Assembly (NCBI GenBank): GCA_016212515.1
Contig: JACRFZ010000051.1
Location: 1-62,099 of the forward strand
DNA length: 62,099 nucleotides
DNA from: Candidatus Melainabacteria bacterium
GTDB taxonomy: Bacteria > Cyanobacteriota > Vampirovibrionia > Obscuribacterales > Obscuribacteraceae
Reading direction: 5' to 3'
The position numbers and the translations under genes were made by a program. Under the pieces are notes generated by a model, which was not told where the DNA came from, searched no databases, and saw nothing but the letters and a program-made list of their open reading frames with translations. Positions 17,644 to 26,214 of this stretch are shown one piece after another. The first letter of the stretch is position 1. Each line of letters starts with the position of its first letter.

Positions 17644-18666
17644 ATGAAGAAGGTGCTGATAATCTACAACCCAACGTCGGGCTCGGCCTCCGGTCCTGAG
17701 CTTTGGCTGGGTTCGGTGGTTCACAGGCTCTGCCTGGACGACGGTAGCGTCACCGTAGTCAGCACCACCCACGGCACCACGCCGGAAAACATTCTGCCTG
17801 AAGACATAAGCCCCAGGAACACCGACTTGATTGTAGCGGCAGGGGGAGACGGCACCGTGCGCATGGTCTTGCACTGCCTGGCCAGCCGCCAACTTCCCAT
17901 TCCGTCAGGGATTATTCCTCTTGGCACCGGCAATTTGCTCGCCCGCAATCTTAAAATTTATGAAGAGAACCTGCTGGTAGACCCGGTGGAGAAAGCCATA
18001 GATATTCTGCTGAAAGGCAGCCCAATGGCCATCGATCTGGGCATCATGAACGGGCAATATTTTGCCGCCGCCGCCGGTGCCGGTCCCCTCAGCGACGCCA
18101 TCATCACCCCCGACCGCCGCGACAAAGAAAACTGGAAGATGCTTGCCTACGCCGGCTCCATGGTCCAGACCCTGGGCAAGGCGCCGGTTCTCTTTCGTAT
18201 TGAAGCCGACGGCGAAGTCTTCAAAATTTCCGCCACTGGTATCTTCGTTACCAATATCGCCGATCTCGGGGTAGGCAGCCTCTCAGAGACGGCCTCCATG
18301 AACGACGGTTTACTCGACCTCTGCATTCTCTCTCCGCGAGAATTTTCCGACTACCTGAAGTACGGCTTTCACTTCGCCGCCTCGGCCAGCGCTATCACAG
18401 CCGGGAAAGCGCCTTACTACGTGCGCAAGGTAAGAGATCTGACCATAAGCGTGGTCAAGCGTATGCGACCCTTAAGCATTCTGGAAGCCGGTCTCAATGA
18501 ATTCACCAACAAACTGATGGGCAAAGGTGCAAGCCGAACAATCGGTCAAAACGTAATAGCCATGATTGACGGAGACGCCTGGGGTACTACGCCCATGCGA
18601 ATCGGCATCGCACCACTGGCGGTGCGAATCATCGTACCGCCGCAGGCCCTGCGACCACAGGCTTGA
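17644..18666 (+). CDS. Diacylglycerol kinase-like lipid kinase (YegS/DagK family)
   Basis: A 340-aa kinase of the diacylglycerol/sphingosine kinase catalytic family, which phosphorylates a lipid hydroxyl at the membrane using ATP. The nucleotide-binding segments are intact: IYNPTSGS (residues 8-15), AAGGDGTV (65-72) and PLGTGNLLARNL (about 91-102). The C-terminal beta-sandwich contains FVTNIADLGVG and a DLCILSPREF strand. The ATG at 17644 follows a weak ribosome-binding site. Its 3' end converges on the CCA-enzyme gene, 40 bp apart. Whether the substrate is diacylglycerol, undecaprenol or another lipid cannot be told from sequence. Confidence 0.9.
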   Translation: MKKVLIIYNPTSGSASGPELWLGSVVHRLCLDDGSVTVVSTTHGTTPENILPEDISPRNTDLIVAAGGDGTVRMVLHCLASRQLPIPSGIIPLGTGNLLARNLKIYEENLLVDPVEKAIDILLKGSPMAIDLGIMNGQYFAAAAGAGPLSDAIITPDRRDKENWKMLAYAGSMVQTLGKAPVLFRIEADGEVFKISATGIFVTNIADLGVGSLSETASMNDGLLDLCILSPREFSDYLKYGFHFAASASAITAGKAPYYVRKVRDLTISVVKRMRPLSILEAGLNEFTNKLMGKGASRTIGQNVIAMIDGDAWGTTPMRIGIAPLAVRIIVPPQALRPQA

Positions 18667-18706
18667 AGCCTTAATCTACCGCCAATAAATTGCCAACCGG
18701 TTGAAA

Positions 18707-21472
18707 CTACTGTTCAGCCACAAGTAATTCGCCGGCCAACTTGAGTTCTTCTTCCTTGCCGGCAATCTTCTTATCGAGGCGAGCCGCCAGCACCTGCTCC
18801 AGCACCTGACCCAGACGGGGGCCGGCGGCAAAACCCAGGTTTAAAAGATCCCTGCCGGTTATCTCCAGACTGGTATCTACCAGTTCGTCGAAATAGAGCT
18901 TGAGAGCCCGGCGCAAATCGGTGCCTACCTGGGCAATGGAAGCGGCAATGGCCAGAGATTGCAGGGGGCGACCTTTGAGCACCAGATAGAGTTCGGAGCG
19001 GCTCAATTCACCCATTGAAAGGGGCATCTGTCGGTGCAAATCAAGACCGCTGAGGATGGCATCTCTTTGCTTATTGGTAAGCTGCAACCTCAAAAGCACG
19101 GCCTCGACGCGCTCCGGCACAAGTTCGGAAAGCAATACACCCAGGTAAACTATCCAGTTTTCAAAGCGCTCTTGCGCCTCGGAACCGTTATAAGCCTGTT
19201 CCAGTCCGAGATTGCCGTACCGGGCTAGTAAGCGCTCGGCTCGACGTAAACTGCGCTTGACGCCACCGGTGAAAGATAACTGTCGGTCCAGATAGCAAAG
19301 GTTACCGCCTAACTCCTGCAACAAGGAAAGGGATCTTATACGCTCACCGGATTGCAGAATCAGTTTTAATTCCTCTTTCATGCGCACCCCGCCGAGGTCA
19401 TCAAAGATGCCCATGCTGACGGCCCGCTTGGCCTGTTCTTTGGTAGTCGGATCCAGGTGAAAGCCGAGACGTCCGGCAAAGCGAGCCGCCCGCACAATGC
19501 GGGTTGGGTCTTCAATAAAACTGAAAGGATGCAAAATACGTATTACTTTGCGCTCCAGATCTCGGACGCCGTTAAAGTGATCCACCAATTCACCGAAGCG
19601 GCTGGGATTGATGCAAACAGCCAGCGCGTTCACGGTAAAGTCGCGCCTGAGAAGGTCCTGCTCCAGTTTGGACGGTTCCACTTCCGGCAGGGCGGCCGGA
19701 AACTCATAAAACTCAGTACGGGCCGTAGACAGGTCTACCTCTTGCTCTACGCTGCCGTCTTTGAAAAGTAGATTGGCCGTACCGAACCGCTCGTGGCGGG
19801 CCATGATCTCGAAACGTCCATCGGTTCGAGCCAGGGTTTCGGCCAGTTCAATGGCCGCACCCTCAACCACAAAATCCAGATCGAAATTAGCCCGCTCAAG
19901 CAGCATATCCCGCACGAAACCACCGACGGCATAGGCAGTCATGTCGGCACTTTGCGCCGCTAATCCAATCACCTTAATGATTTCCACAATGAGAGGGCTG
20001 AAGGACTGCAAGCGACTGGAGAGATTATTGCCTGAAACACCAACACCAGACCGCCTGCTTTTGCGATCGGAGCCCCGGTGCACAAGCGCGCCGCCGCCCG
20101 CCTGCCCATACAAAGAATTCAAGACATCTTGCCGCGATACCAGCCCCACCAGTCGTTTCTGACCGTCCAGCACGGGCAACCGGCCGATATCCTCCGATAC
20201 CATCAACTGCTGCATTTCAACGAGAGTGGCATCCTCGGGAACCGTCAAGACCGGACGACTCATGAAACCGGAAACCCGAGCATGACCCAGGCGGTGATGC
20301 CGGCTTTGATCAATATCGCGGCGAGAAATGATACCCACGGGCTCATCGTTATCCATTACCACCAGCCCATCCATGGCGTAACGCAACATGAGACGACCGG
20401 CTTCGTCCATGGAGATATCAGGGCGAATGGTACGAATCGGACTGACCATGATGTCCTTTGCCACCGGCTGCGGTGCCGACATCTGCCTGATCAATTCCAC
20501 TACTTCAGCTTTTATAGCATGGACATCGCCACCCTTGATCACGGCCGAACCGGCGCCGGGATGCCCGTCACCGCCAAAAGCTCGCACCACCTGCCGCACA
20601 TTGAGGGTACGACTATCGGACCGCCCTACCAGGTGCACACGATCTCGCATATGCACAATCGTAAATGCCCCTTCGCAAGACTGAAGCTCAAGCAGCTGCC
20701 GAGTGATTACTGCTAAACCATCGACAAAGTCAGGGGTGCTGTGGGCGGCAATCAGATAACGGTGTCCCTCCACTTCCAGGGTCATAGACTGCTGCAGAAG
20801 CGTTTCGAACAACTCAATTTGATCCGGCTCCAGCCTGGTGCGCATGTACTCCCGGACCAGCGCCAGATCGGCGCCACGGCTGAGCAAGAAAGCAATGCAA
20901 GCGGCATCCCGACTGGTGGTGCCGCTAAAAGTCAGGCAACCGGTGTCTTCATATATGCCGATAGCCAGAACAGTGGCGTCAAAACTCGTTAAGGGCACCG
21001 CTTCCGCCATGATCTTCTCCACCAGGAGAGTGGTGGAAGCGCCGACATACTCTATCTGGGAACCGGCAGCGCCTGAAGTCGGCAGCACACCGCCCCGACT
21101 TCCGCCACCGCTTTCGGTGGCACCAGGCGCATGATGGTCAAAGATAATGATGGGTGGAAAAGCAGAGACGGAACCGGGCATCCGGCCTTTGGTCCGGCCG
21201 GGCAGAACCGTTGTAAGGGCCGCCCTGACCGCCTCGTCCAGGCGCTCGATGTGCTGACAATCCACCAGAAAAATGCGATCGACCCTGGCCATGTCGACAT
21301 ATTTGATATCAACGGTGGGCAGCAGATTGCGATTCAAGGCAATGAAATTACGCACATTACCGGTGAGCTGATTGCTGAGAACCATCTTGCAGCCAGGATA
21401 GAGCCTGGTGAGCGCATACTGCGCCGACAGGCAGTCAAAGTCCATATTGCTATGACAGAGGGCAAGGTCCAC
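18707..21472 (-). CDS. DHH-CBS-CCA fusion: DHH phosphoesterase, CBS pair and tRNA nucleotidyltransferase
   Basis: A 921-aa fusion. Residues about 1-310 form a DHH/DHHA1 phosphoesterase unit (HSNMDFDCL, DCQHIE, FDHHAPG, and GGDGHPGAGSA near its end). Residues about 330-450 are two CBS motifs (VSPIRTIRPDISMDEAG and MSRPVLTVPEDATLVEM). From about 490 comes a class II poly(A)/CCA nucleotidyltransferase head (VGGFVRDMLLE, FDLDFVVEG, RRDFTVNALA) with its RNA-binding domains. I start at the GTG at 21472, which has GGGAG eight bases upstream; the longer frame to 21583 begins with residues unlike DHH proteins. Such fusions are known in Cyanobacteria and some other phyla, often as A-adding enzymes. The local tRNA-Ser lacks encoded CCA. 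Confidence 0.92.
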   Translation of the reverse strand: MDLALCHSNMDFDCLSAQYALTRLYPGCKMVLSNQLTGNVRNFIALNRNLLPTVDIKYVDMARVDRIFLVDCQHIERLDEAVRAALTTVLPGRTKGRMPGSVSAFPPIIIFDHHAPGATESGGGSRGGVLPTSGAAGSQIEYVGASTTLLVEKIMAEAVPLTSFDATVLAIGIYEDTGCLTFSGTTSRDAACIAFLLSRGADLALVREYMRTRLEPDQIELFETLLQQSMTLEVEGHRYLIAAHSTPDFVDGLAVITRQLLELQSCEGAFTIVHMRDRVHLVGRSDSRTLNVRQVVRAFGGDGHPGAGSAVIKGGDVHAIKAEVVELIRQMSAPQPVAKDIMVSPIRTIRPDISMDEAGRLMLRYAMDGLVVMDNDEPVGIISRRDIDQSRHHRLGHARVSGFMSRPVLTVPEDATLVEMQQLMVSEDIGRLPVLDGQKRLVGLVSRQDVLNSLYGQAGGGALVHRGSDRKSRRSGVGVSGNNLSSRLQSFSPLIVEIIKVIGLAAQSADMTAYAVGGFVRDMLLERANFDLDFVVEGAAIELAETLARTDGRFEIMARHERFGTANLLFKDGSVEQEVDLSTARTEFYEFPAALPEVEPSKLEQDLLRRDFTVNALAVCINPSRFGELVDHFNGVRDLERKVIRILHPFSFIEDPTRIVRAARFAGRLGFHLDPTTKEQAKRAVSMGIFDDLGGVRMKEELKLILQSGERIRSLSLLQELGGNLCYLDRQLSFTGGVKRSLRRAERLLARYGNLGLEQAYNGSEAQERFENWIVYLGVLLSELVPERVEAVLLRLQLTNKQRDAILSGLDLHRQMPLSMGELSRSELYLVLKGRPLQSLAIAASIAQVGTDLRRALKLYFDELVDTSLEITGRDLLNLGFAAGPRLGQVLEQVLAARLDKKIAGKEEELKLAGELLVAEQ

Positions 21473-21762
21473 GGTGTAATCTCCCGCCTTTATTGTACAC
21501 TTCGCCGTTCCATCGGTCGGCACAAACAGTAGGCACGCCCCGACAAATGCCCGAGAACCGCTCAGCAAGCGCCGGACAAGCATCCCGCCAGGGCGCCAGG
21601 GGAACGCAGGCAGAGCTACATTTAGCTATTTCTTTAGGTTCTCAGGGGCTTCAGAGTCCTTCCGGGCGTTTACTTAAGCCCCTGCTTGGGTATCTTTCAT
21701 ACACTGCCAACTGCAAAGGAAACTCAGGCAAATATCCTCAACTCAAGGTCGACAAGCAGCCT

Positions 21763-22512
21763 ATGTTCGCTCTCGATACTCTCACACAGCTCTACCTGGC
21801 CTGCACGGTCTTCGGCTGGGGCTTCATTATAGTGTCCTTCTTCATGGGAGGCTTCGCCGAACACGGAGACAGCACCGACCCAGGACACCTGCACTTACAC
21901 CAGCACGGGGACTGCGGCCACAGTCACGGCGGCCATGCGCAGATCACATCAACCGTGGCCGGTCATGGCAACGCAGCCATGGATGGGCAAGGCCATGCCG
22001 CCGCACACGGCAGCAGTCACGGACATAACGAAATGGAAGACCTGAAGTCCACCGGCAACACCGTGGTGGCCTCGGTCAAAACCTCCACCTACTTTCAAAT
22101 CCTCGGCATCCTCAACCCTACTTCCATATCGGTCTTCACAGGCTTCGTCGGTTTGACCGGATTGGTTCTAATGAAGTGCCTGCCCTTCCTGGGTCTGGTC
22201 ACCCTGGTGCCGGCAATTTTAGTGGGGCTGGTGGCAGTCATCGTCATGCGCAACGTTTTTGCCTACCTGACCGCCAAGTTGAACGTTTCCAATACCGTCA
22301 AATCAAGCGATGCCATAGGCCATGTGGCGGAAGTGAGCGCTTCCATCGGCGAGGGCGGTACCGGCGAAGTTACCTATGTAATCGGCACGACCCGTTTCAA
22401 TGCTGCAGCCAAAAGCGCCTCCACCAGCGAAACCATCAAACGGGGCTCCAAGGTGCTGATCGTTGAAAGAGAAGGTCACCTGGTCTACGTTGAGCCCTAT
22501 CAGGAATCTTAA
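21763..22512 (+). CDS. NfeD-like membrane protein with His-rich loop
   Basis: A 249-aa membrane protein, start ATG 21763 (MFALDTLTQLYLAC); the longer frame from 21493 overlaps the divergent gene and is not credible. The order is one membrane span (about residues 7-28), a hydrophilic loop with about a dozen histidines (residues 30-85), two further spans (about 110-165) and a C-terminal OB-like domain (VAEVSASIGEGGTGEVTYVIG, GSKVLIVEREGHLVYVEPY). The OB domain and adjacency to a flotillin gene are typical of NfeD/YqiJ-type partners of SPFH proteins. The His-rich loop is unusual and could bind metal. Function is otherwise inferred from context. Confidence 0.75.
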   Translation: MFALDTLTQLYLACTVFGWGFIIVSFFMGGFAEHGDSTDPGHLHLHQHGDCGHSHGGHAQITSTVAGHGNAAMDGQGHAAAHGSSHGHNEMEDLKSTGNTVVASVKTSTYFQILGILNPTSISVFTGFVGLTGLVLMKCLPFLGLVTLVPAILVGLVAVIVMRNVFAYLTAKLNVSNTVKSSDAIGHVAEVSASIGEGGTGEVTYVIGTTRFNAAAKSASTSETIKRGSKVLIVEREGHLVYVEPYQES

Positions 22513-22845
22513 ACAACCCCACCGGTAAGAAAGCTGACCGGCCCTTAACTGAGGAAGCCGAACAGCAGGGCAAGCAAGCACTTTTTGGAGCGACCCCGCA
22601 CGGGAGGAAAATTATCAGCCTCAGCCAGGTCTGAAGACCTGAACAATGCCCGCGCCGAAGGGTTGCCAAGATTATAAAGGAATGTGCATTAATAGCGGCG
22701 ACGCCACCATATTCGGTTTAGTATAGGTTCAACTAAGTCAAGCAACAATATCAGACAGCCGTCGAGAGAATTCCATTATCAGGGAATAAGGCAGCTAGAG
22801 ATTAAATTAAATCGGTCGGGTCCAAACCGACAGGAGGTTCAAAAA
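22513..22845 (+). promoter_or_regulatory. NfeD-flotillin spacer with small palindromes
   Basis: A 333-bp gap without a supported gene. It contains a 7-bp-arm palindrome CAGGTCT-ga-AGACCTG (22626-22641) and, just before the flotillin ribosome-binding site, a weak hairpin with arms TCGGT/ACCGA near 22813-22831. AGGAGG then precedes the flotillin ATG by about eight bases. The gap suggests that flotillin has its own promoter, but no clear -35/-10 pair stands out. Confidence 0.3.
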
Positions 22846-24432
22846 ATGGACATCATGCTCTTGGGTGGCTTTGGAATTGGGTTTGTAGCCCTTATTTTCG
22901 TCTGCTACTTCTTCGCCAACCTCTATCAAAAATGCGGCCCCAACGAAGCAATGCTCATCACCGGTTTCACTCCCGGCGGGCCCCAGATCGTCAGGGGTGG
23001 CGGCAAGATAGTCATGCCTTTGATACACCAGAAAAACATCCTTTCTCTGGAGGTCATGACGATTGAAGTGCACTCGCAAGCACCAATGATCACTAAGAAT
23101 GGAATCCCGATTTACGTAGACGGTGTAGCACAAGTGAAAGTGCGTGGTGACGAAGAAGCCATCGCCACAGCCGCAGAACGTTTTCTCAATAAAAACCAGG
23201 ACGAAATTGCCACCGTTGCCCACGAAACTCTCGTCGGTCACCTGCGGGCCATTCTGGGCACCATGACCGTGGAAGAACTGATCCAGAGCTTCGATTCCTT
23301 TGCCTGCAAAGTGCAGGAAGTTTCCGTAGCCGACCTGGCTAAGATGGGACTGACGGTTGATTCTTTCACCATCAAAGAGATAAGAGACACTGTGGGCTAT
23401 CTGGAAGCCCTTGGTAAAAAACAAACTGCTGAAGCGAAAAGAAACGCTGCTATCGGTGAAGCGGAAGCCACCAAAGAGACCGAAATAGCCCGCGCCAATG
23501 CTTCCAGAGACGCTCAAATCGCTCAAGCACAGGCCGCTGAAGAAGGGGCAAAAGCCAAGCTCGCCGCTGATACTCGCGTAGCGGAATCCTCCAAAAACTT
23601 CCAGGTTTCGCAAGCTCAATATCAAGCAGAAGTTTCTCGCACGAAAGCCGCATCAGACATGATGTACGACATCGTGAAAGCACAATCGCAGCAGAAGCTC
23701 ATCGAAGAAACGCAGAAGATCAAAATCATCGAAGCGCAGAAAGAAGTAGAACTGCAACAGGTGGAAGTGACCAAGCGCCAGGTAGCCCTGGAAGTGGAAA
23801 TCACCAAACCGGCCGAGGCCGAACAGTTGAGAATCAGGTTGATGGCTCAGGCTGAGCAGGAAAAACGCAGAATGCTTGCCGAAGCTGATGCTCTATCTGC
23901 CAAGCTGGCTGCCCAGGGTCAAGCAGAAGCCATGAAACTGAAAGCCATGGCGGAAGCCGACGCAAAACGCGCCATCGGTATGGCGGAAGCGGAAGCCGAA
24001 AGAGCCAAAGGTCTCTCCGAAGCTCAGGTCACTGCGGCCAAAGGACAGGCGGAAGCCGACGCCATGGCCAAGAAAGCAGAGGCTTACAAGCAATACAACG
24101 ACGCAGCCATCGCCAACATGATAGTCGAAAAACTCCCTGAACTGGTGCAGGCCGCTGCTTCTCCCCTAGCCAAAGTGGGCAATATCACCCTCCTTTCCAG
24201 TGGTGGAGAATCAACCGGCATCACCAAAATATCAGCAGACGTAATGGGTGTCGCCGCTCAAAGCCTGACCATGATCAAAGGCTTGACGGGGGTAGATCTG
24301 ACCGAATCTCTGAAAAACAAAATCAGCGCTTCCACAGAAAAAGGCAACTCCGGAGGCAATTCCAATCCCGGAAACAACTCCGGCATCCCACAAGCGACCG
24401 TGAAGTTGCCTCCCACCCAGAATAACGGCTGA
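22846..24432 (+). CDS. Flotillin (SPFH/band 7 domain)
   Basis: A 528-aa SPFH scaffold protein. An N-terminal membrane span (residues about 4-24) is followed by the SPFH domain (NEAMLITGFTPGG, VEVHSQAPMITKNGIPIYVDG, ILGTMTVEELIQ; to about 200). Then comes a long Ala/Glu-rich coiled coil with EAEA-type repeats (about 195-410) and a Gly/Asn/Ser-rich tail. This is flotillin-type rather than stomatin or HflK-type architecture. Flotillins oligomerise in membrane microdomains and affect envelope organisation. The gene is preceded by an NfeD-like gene, the classic pairing, and followed by a P-loop NTPase gene 38 bp downstream. Confidence 0.93.
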   Translation: MDIMLLGGFGIGFVALIFVCYFFANLYQKCGPNEAMLITGFTPGGPQIVRGGGKIVMPLIHQKNILSLEVMTIEVHSQAPMITKNGIPIYVDGVAQVKVRGDEEAIATAAERFLNKNQDEIATVAHETLVGHLRAILGTMTVEELIQSFDSFACKVQEVSVADLAKMGLTVDSFTIKEIRDTVGYLEALGKKQTAEAKRNAAIGEAEATKETEIARANASRDAQIAQAQAAEEGAKAKLAADTRVAESSKNFQVSQAQYQAEVSRTKAASDMMYDIVKAQSQQKLIEETQKIKIIEAQKEVELQQVEVTKRQVALEVEITKPAEAEQLRIRLMAQAEQEKRRMLAEADALSAKLAAQGQAEAMKLKAMAEADAKRAIGMAEAEAERAKGLSEAQVTAAKGQAEADAMAKKAEAYKQYNDAAIANMIVEKLPELVQAAASPLAKVGNITLLSSGGESTGITKISADVMGVAAQSLTMIKGLTGVDLTESLKNKISASTEKGNSGGNSNPGNNSGIPQATVKLPPTQNNG

Positions 24433-24470
24433 AGGGACGAAATCGGAAAGACAGCAACAAGCAACGCTGA

Positions 24471-25061
24471 ATTGAGGCAGCCATCAACAGTAAGGAAACG
24501 AGAATCATAGTTGTTGGTGCAAGCGGAGTCGGCAAAACCACCCTGGTGGATGCGCTGGCTCCGCGCCTTAATTTGCCGGGTATTCCGGAAATTGCAAGAG
24601 TAGTCTGCCAGGAGCGTGGAATCAAGAAACTCAGCGATATTCCGCAAGGCGAGCAGGAAGAGTTCAAATTCGCAGTTTTGAAAAGACAAATAGAAGAAGA
24701 AGAGAAAGAAAAGAACTTCCTCTGCGACCGCTCCACTCTGGATGCCTGGGTGCTCTGGCAGCGGTGGAACATCTGCCAGGCCATGACCTATGACACGGAG
24801 AAGTTCTACAGACTTGCCAGAGAGCAGGCCGACAAATACAGCCATATTCTCTACATCCCACCGGTCTTCCCCCCGCCCGAAGACGGATTTCGCTGGACGG
24901 ATCCGGACTATCAAAGGCAAGTAGACCGCCTGGTGAGAATGACCCTGTATGAATGGGACCTCTGGCCAAGCACGTGTACAATAAGGAGCTCGACTCCGGA
25001 AGCGCGAGTAGAAGAAGCCCTGCATTGGCTGCAAGCCACCACCGGACGCAGCCACGAGTAA
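24471..25061 (+). CDS. P-loop NTPase (AAA_28-like) lacking an ordinary start codon
   Basis: The encoded ~196-aa protein has a Walker A GASGVGKTT near its N-terminus and a DRSTLDAWVLWQRW segment typical of AAA_28/NadR-like NTPases. A simple GTG start at 24546 would begin after the P-loop and destroy it. Between the in-frame TGA at 24468-24470 and the P-loop there is no ATG, GTG or TTG. The only near-cognate choices are ATT at 24471 and ATC at 24483, the latter preceded by GAGG at five bases. Either a rare AUU/AUC start is used or a sequencing error hides the start. The gene lies between flotillin and a binding-protein gene, in a tight operon. Substrate unknown. Confidence 0.75.
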   Translation: MEAAINSKETRIIVVGASGVGKTTLVDALAPRLNLPGIPEIARVVCQERGIKKLSDIPQGEQEEFKFAVLKRQIEEEEKEKNFLCDRSTLDAWVLWQRWNICQAMTYDTEKFYRLAREQADKYSHILYIPPVFPPPEDGFRWTDPDYQRQVDRLVRMTLYEWDLWPSTCTIRSSTPEARVEEALHWLQATTGRSHE

Positions 25062-25068
25062 GCCAGGA

Positions 25069-26190
25069 ATGAGCCAGAAAATCCGCATGGACAGCCAAGA
25101 TCAAACCTCCACAGATGCCGAGCAAAGCGCCCCAAAGGGTTCCGGCCAGAGCGGGGGCACGAGTGCGGTTACAGAGGGATTTCCCGGCACCAGACTGCTC
25201 CAAATAGGACTGATGACAGCGGGACTGGCTGGAGCCGGACTGCTTTTCAATAGCGGCAGCCAGGCCGCTCCTTCCCAGGTTAACAAACCGCTGGAGACCG
25301 GCAGAGCCTCTCCATCCAACACAAAAGTGCAGACCAGACCGATTCGGCTGGTATCACTAGCCCCTTCCAATACAGAGCTGCTTGCTGCACTGGGAGCGAC
25401 CGACCACCTGGTCGGCGTCTGCACCTACTGCGACTACCCGCAACAGGTTTCATCCATAACCAGGGTCGGCACTTTCGTATCAGCCAACCTGGAGAGGCTA
25501 GCCAGGCTCAAACCCGACGCCGTACTGCTTGTTTCCGGTCAGGAACATCTGGAAGCAGTACTAAAGCACAATAACTTCAGAACATTGGTTCTGAAGAACA
25601 ATCACCTGAATGACATCGGTCTGAACATCAAAGAGCTGGCCAGACTGGTTGGAAAGGAAGGCAAAGGCGAAGCACTGGCAAAGAACCTTGAGGATAGCAT
25701 GGACTCCTTCCACAACATAATAGGCAGCGCCAAACGCAAACCGCGAGTATTTTATTGCGTCTGGCCCAAGCCACTAATGACCGTCGGGAAAAACAGTTTC
25801 CTGGACGGAGTCATCACCGCCTGCGGTGGCACCAACATCGCTTCCGAATTGGAGGCCGCCTACCCTTCCTATAACGCCGAGAAGCTTCTTCTGGCCCAGC
25901 CGGACGTAATCATTATGCCTTACGAAGCAAGAAAGCAGGAATTTCTGAAGCAATCCCCCTGGAAGAACCTCAAAGCCGTAAAAAACGGTCAGGTCTACTT
26001 TCAGCCGGAGCCACGTTGCGACATGCTGGCCCGACCAACAGTACGAATTCTAGATGGGCTGGCCTGGCTGGGTGAAAAGCTGCATCCGGAGCTGGCCTCA
26101 AATCTCTCTGCCTGGCACAAAAACTCACAGCAATTGACTAGAACGGCCAGCACCGTAACACCCCTGGTGACACAAGCAACGCTGCGCTAG
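25069..26190 (+). CDS. BtuF/TroA-like substrate-binding protein
   Basis: A 373-aa protein of the helical-backbone periplasmic binding family (vitamin B12, haem or iron-siderophore ligands). A hydrophobic segment at about residues 43-62 would export or anchor it after an unusually long hydrophilic N-terminus. The fold pattern is clear: RLVSLAPSNTELLAALGA, LERLARLKPDAVLLVSGQE, CVWPKPLMTVGKNSFLDGVITACGG, and LLLAQPDVIIMP. No permease or ATPase gene adjoins it in the window. The ATG at 25069 is 8 bp after the NTPase stop with AGGA upstream; an ATG at 25087 is possible. Cobalamin specificity is plausible but not proven. Confidence 0.8.
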   Translation: MSQKIRMDSQDQTSTDAEQSAPKGSGQSGGTSAVTEGFPGTRLLQIGLMTAGLAGAGLLFNSGSQAAPSQVNKPLETGRASPSNTKVQTRPIRLVSLAPSNTELLAALGATDHLVGVCTYCDYPQQVSSITRVGTFVSANLERLARLKPDAVLLVSGQEHLEAVLKHNNFRTLVLKNNHLNDIGLNIKELARLVGKEGKGEALAKNLEDSMDSFHNIIGSAKRKPRVFYCVWPKPLMTVGKNSFLDGVITACGGTNIASELEAAYPSYNAEKLLLAQPDVIIMPYEARKQEFLKQSPWKNLKAVKNGQVYFQPEPRCDMLARPTVRILDGLAWLGEKLHPELASNLSAWHKNSQQLTRTASTVTPLVTQATLR

Positions 26191-26214
26191 CCCTGCAGGC
26201 AACTGAGGCAGAAC

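Noticed and set aside
21493..21762. N-terminal 90-codon extension of the NfeD-like gene
   Set aside because: It precedes the membrane-span start and overlaps the 5' end of the DHH-CBS-CCA upstream region; the ATG at 21763 gives the family-like start.
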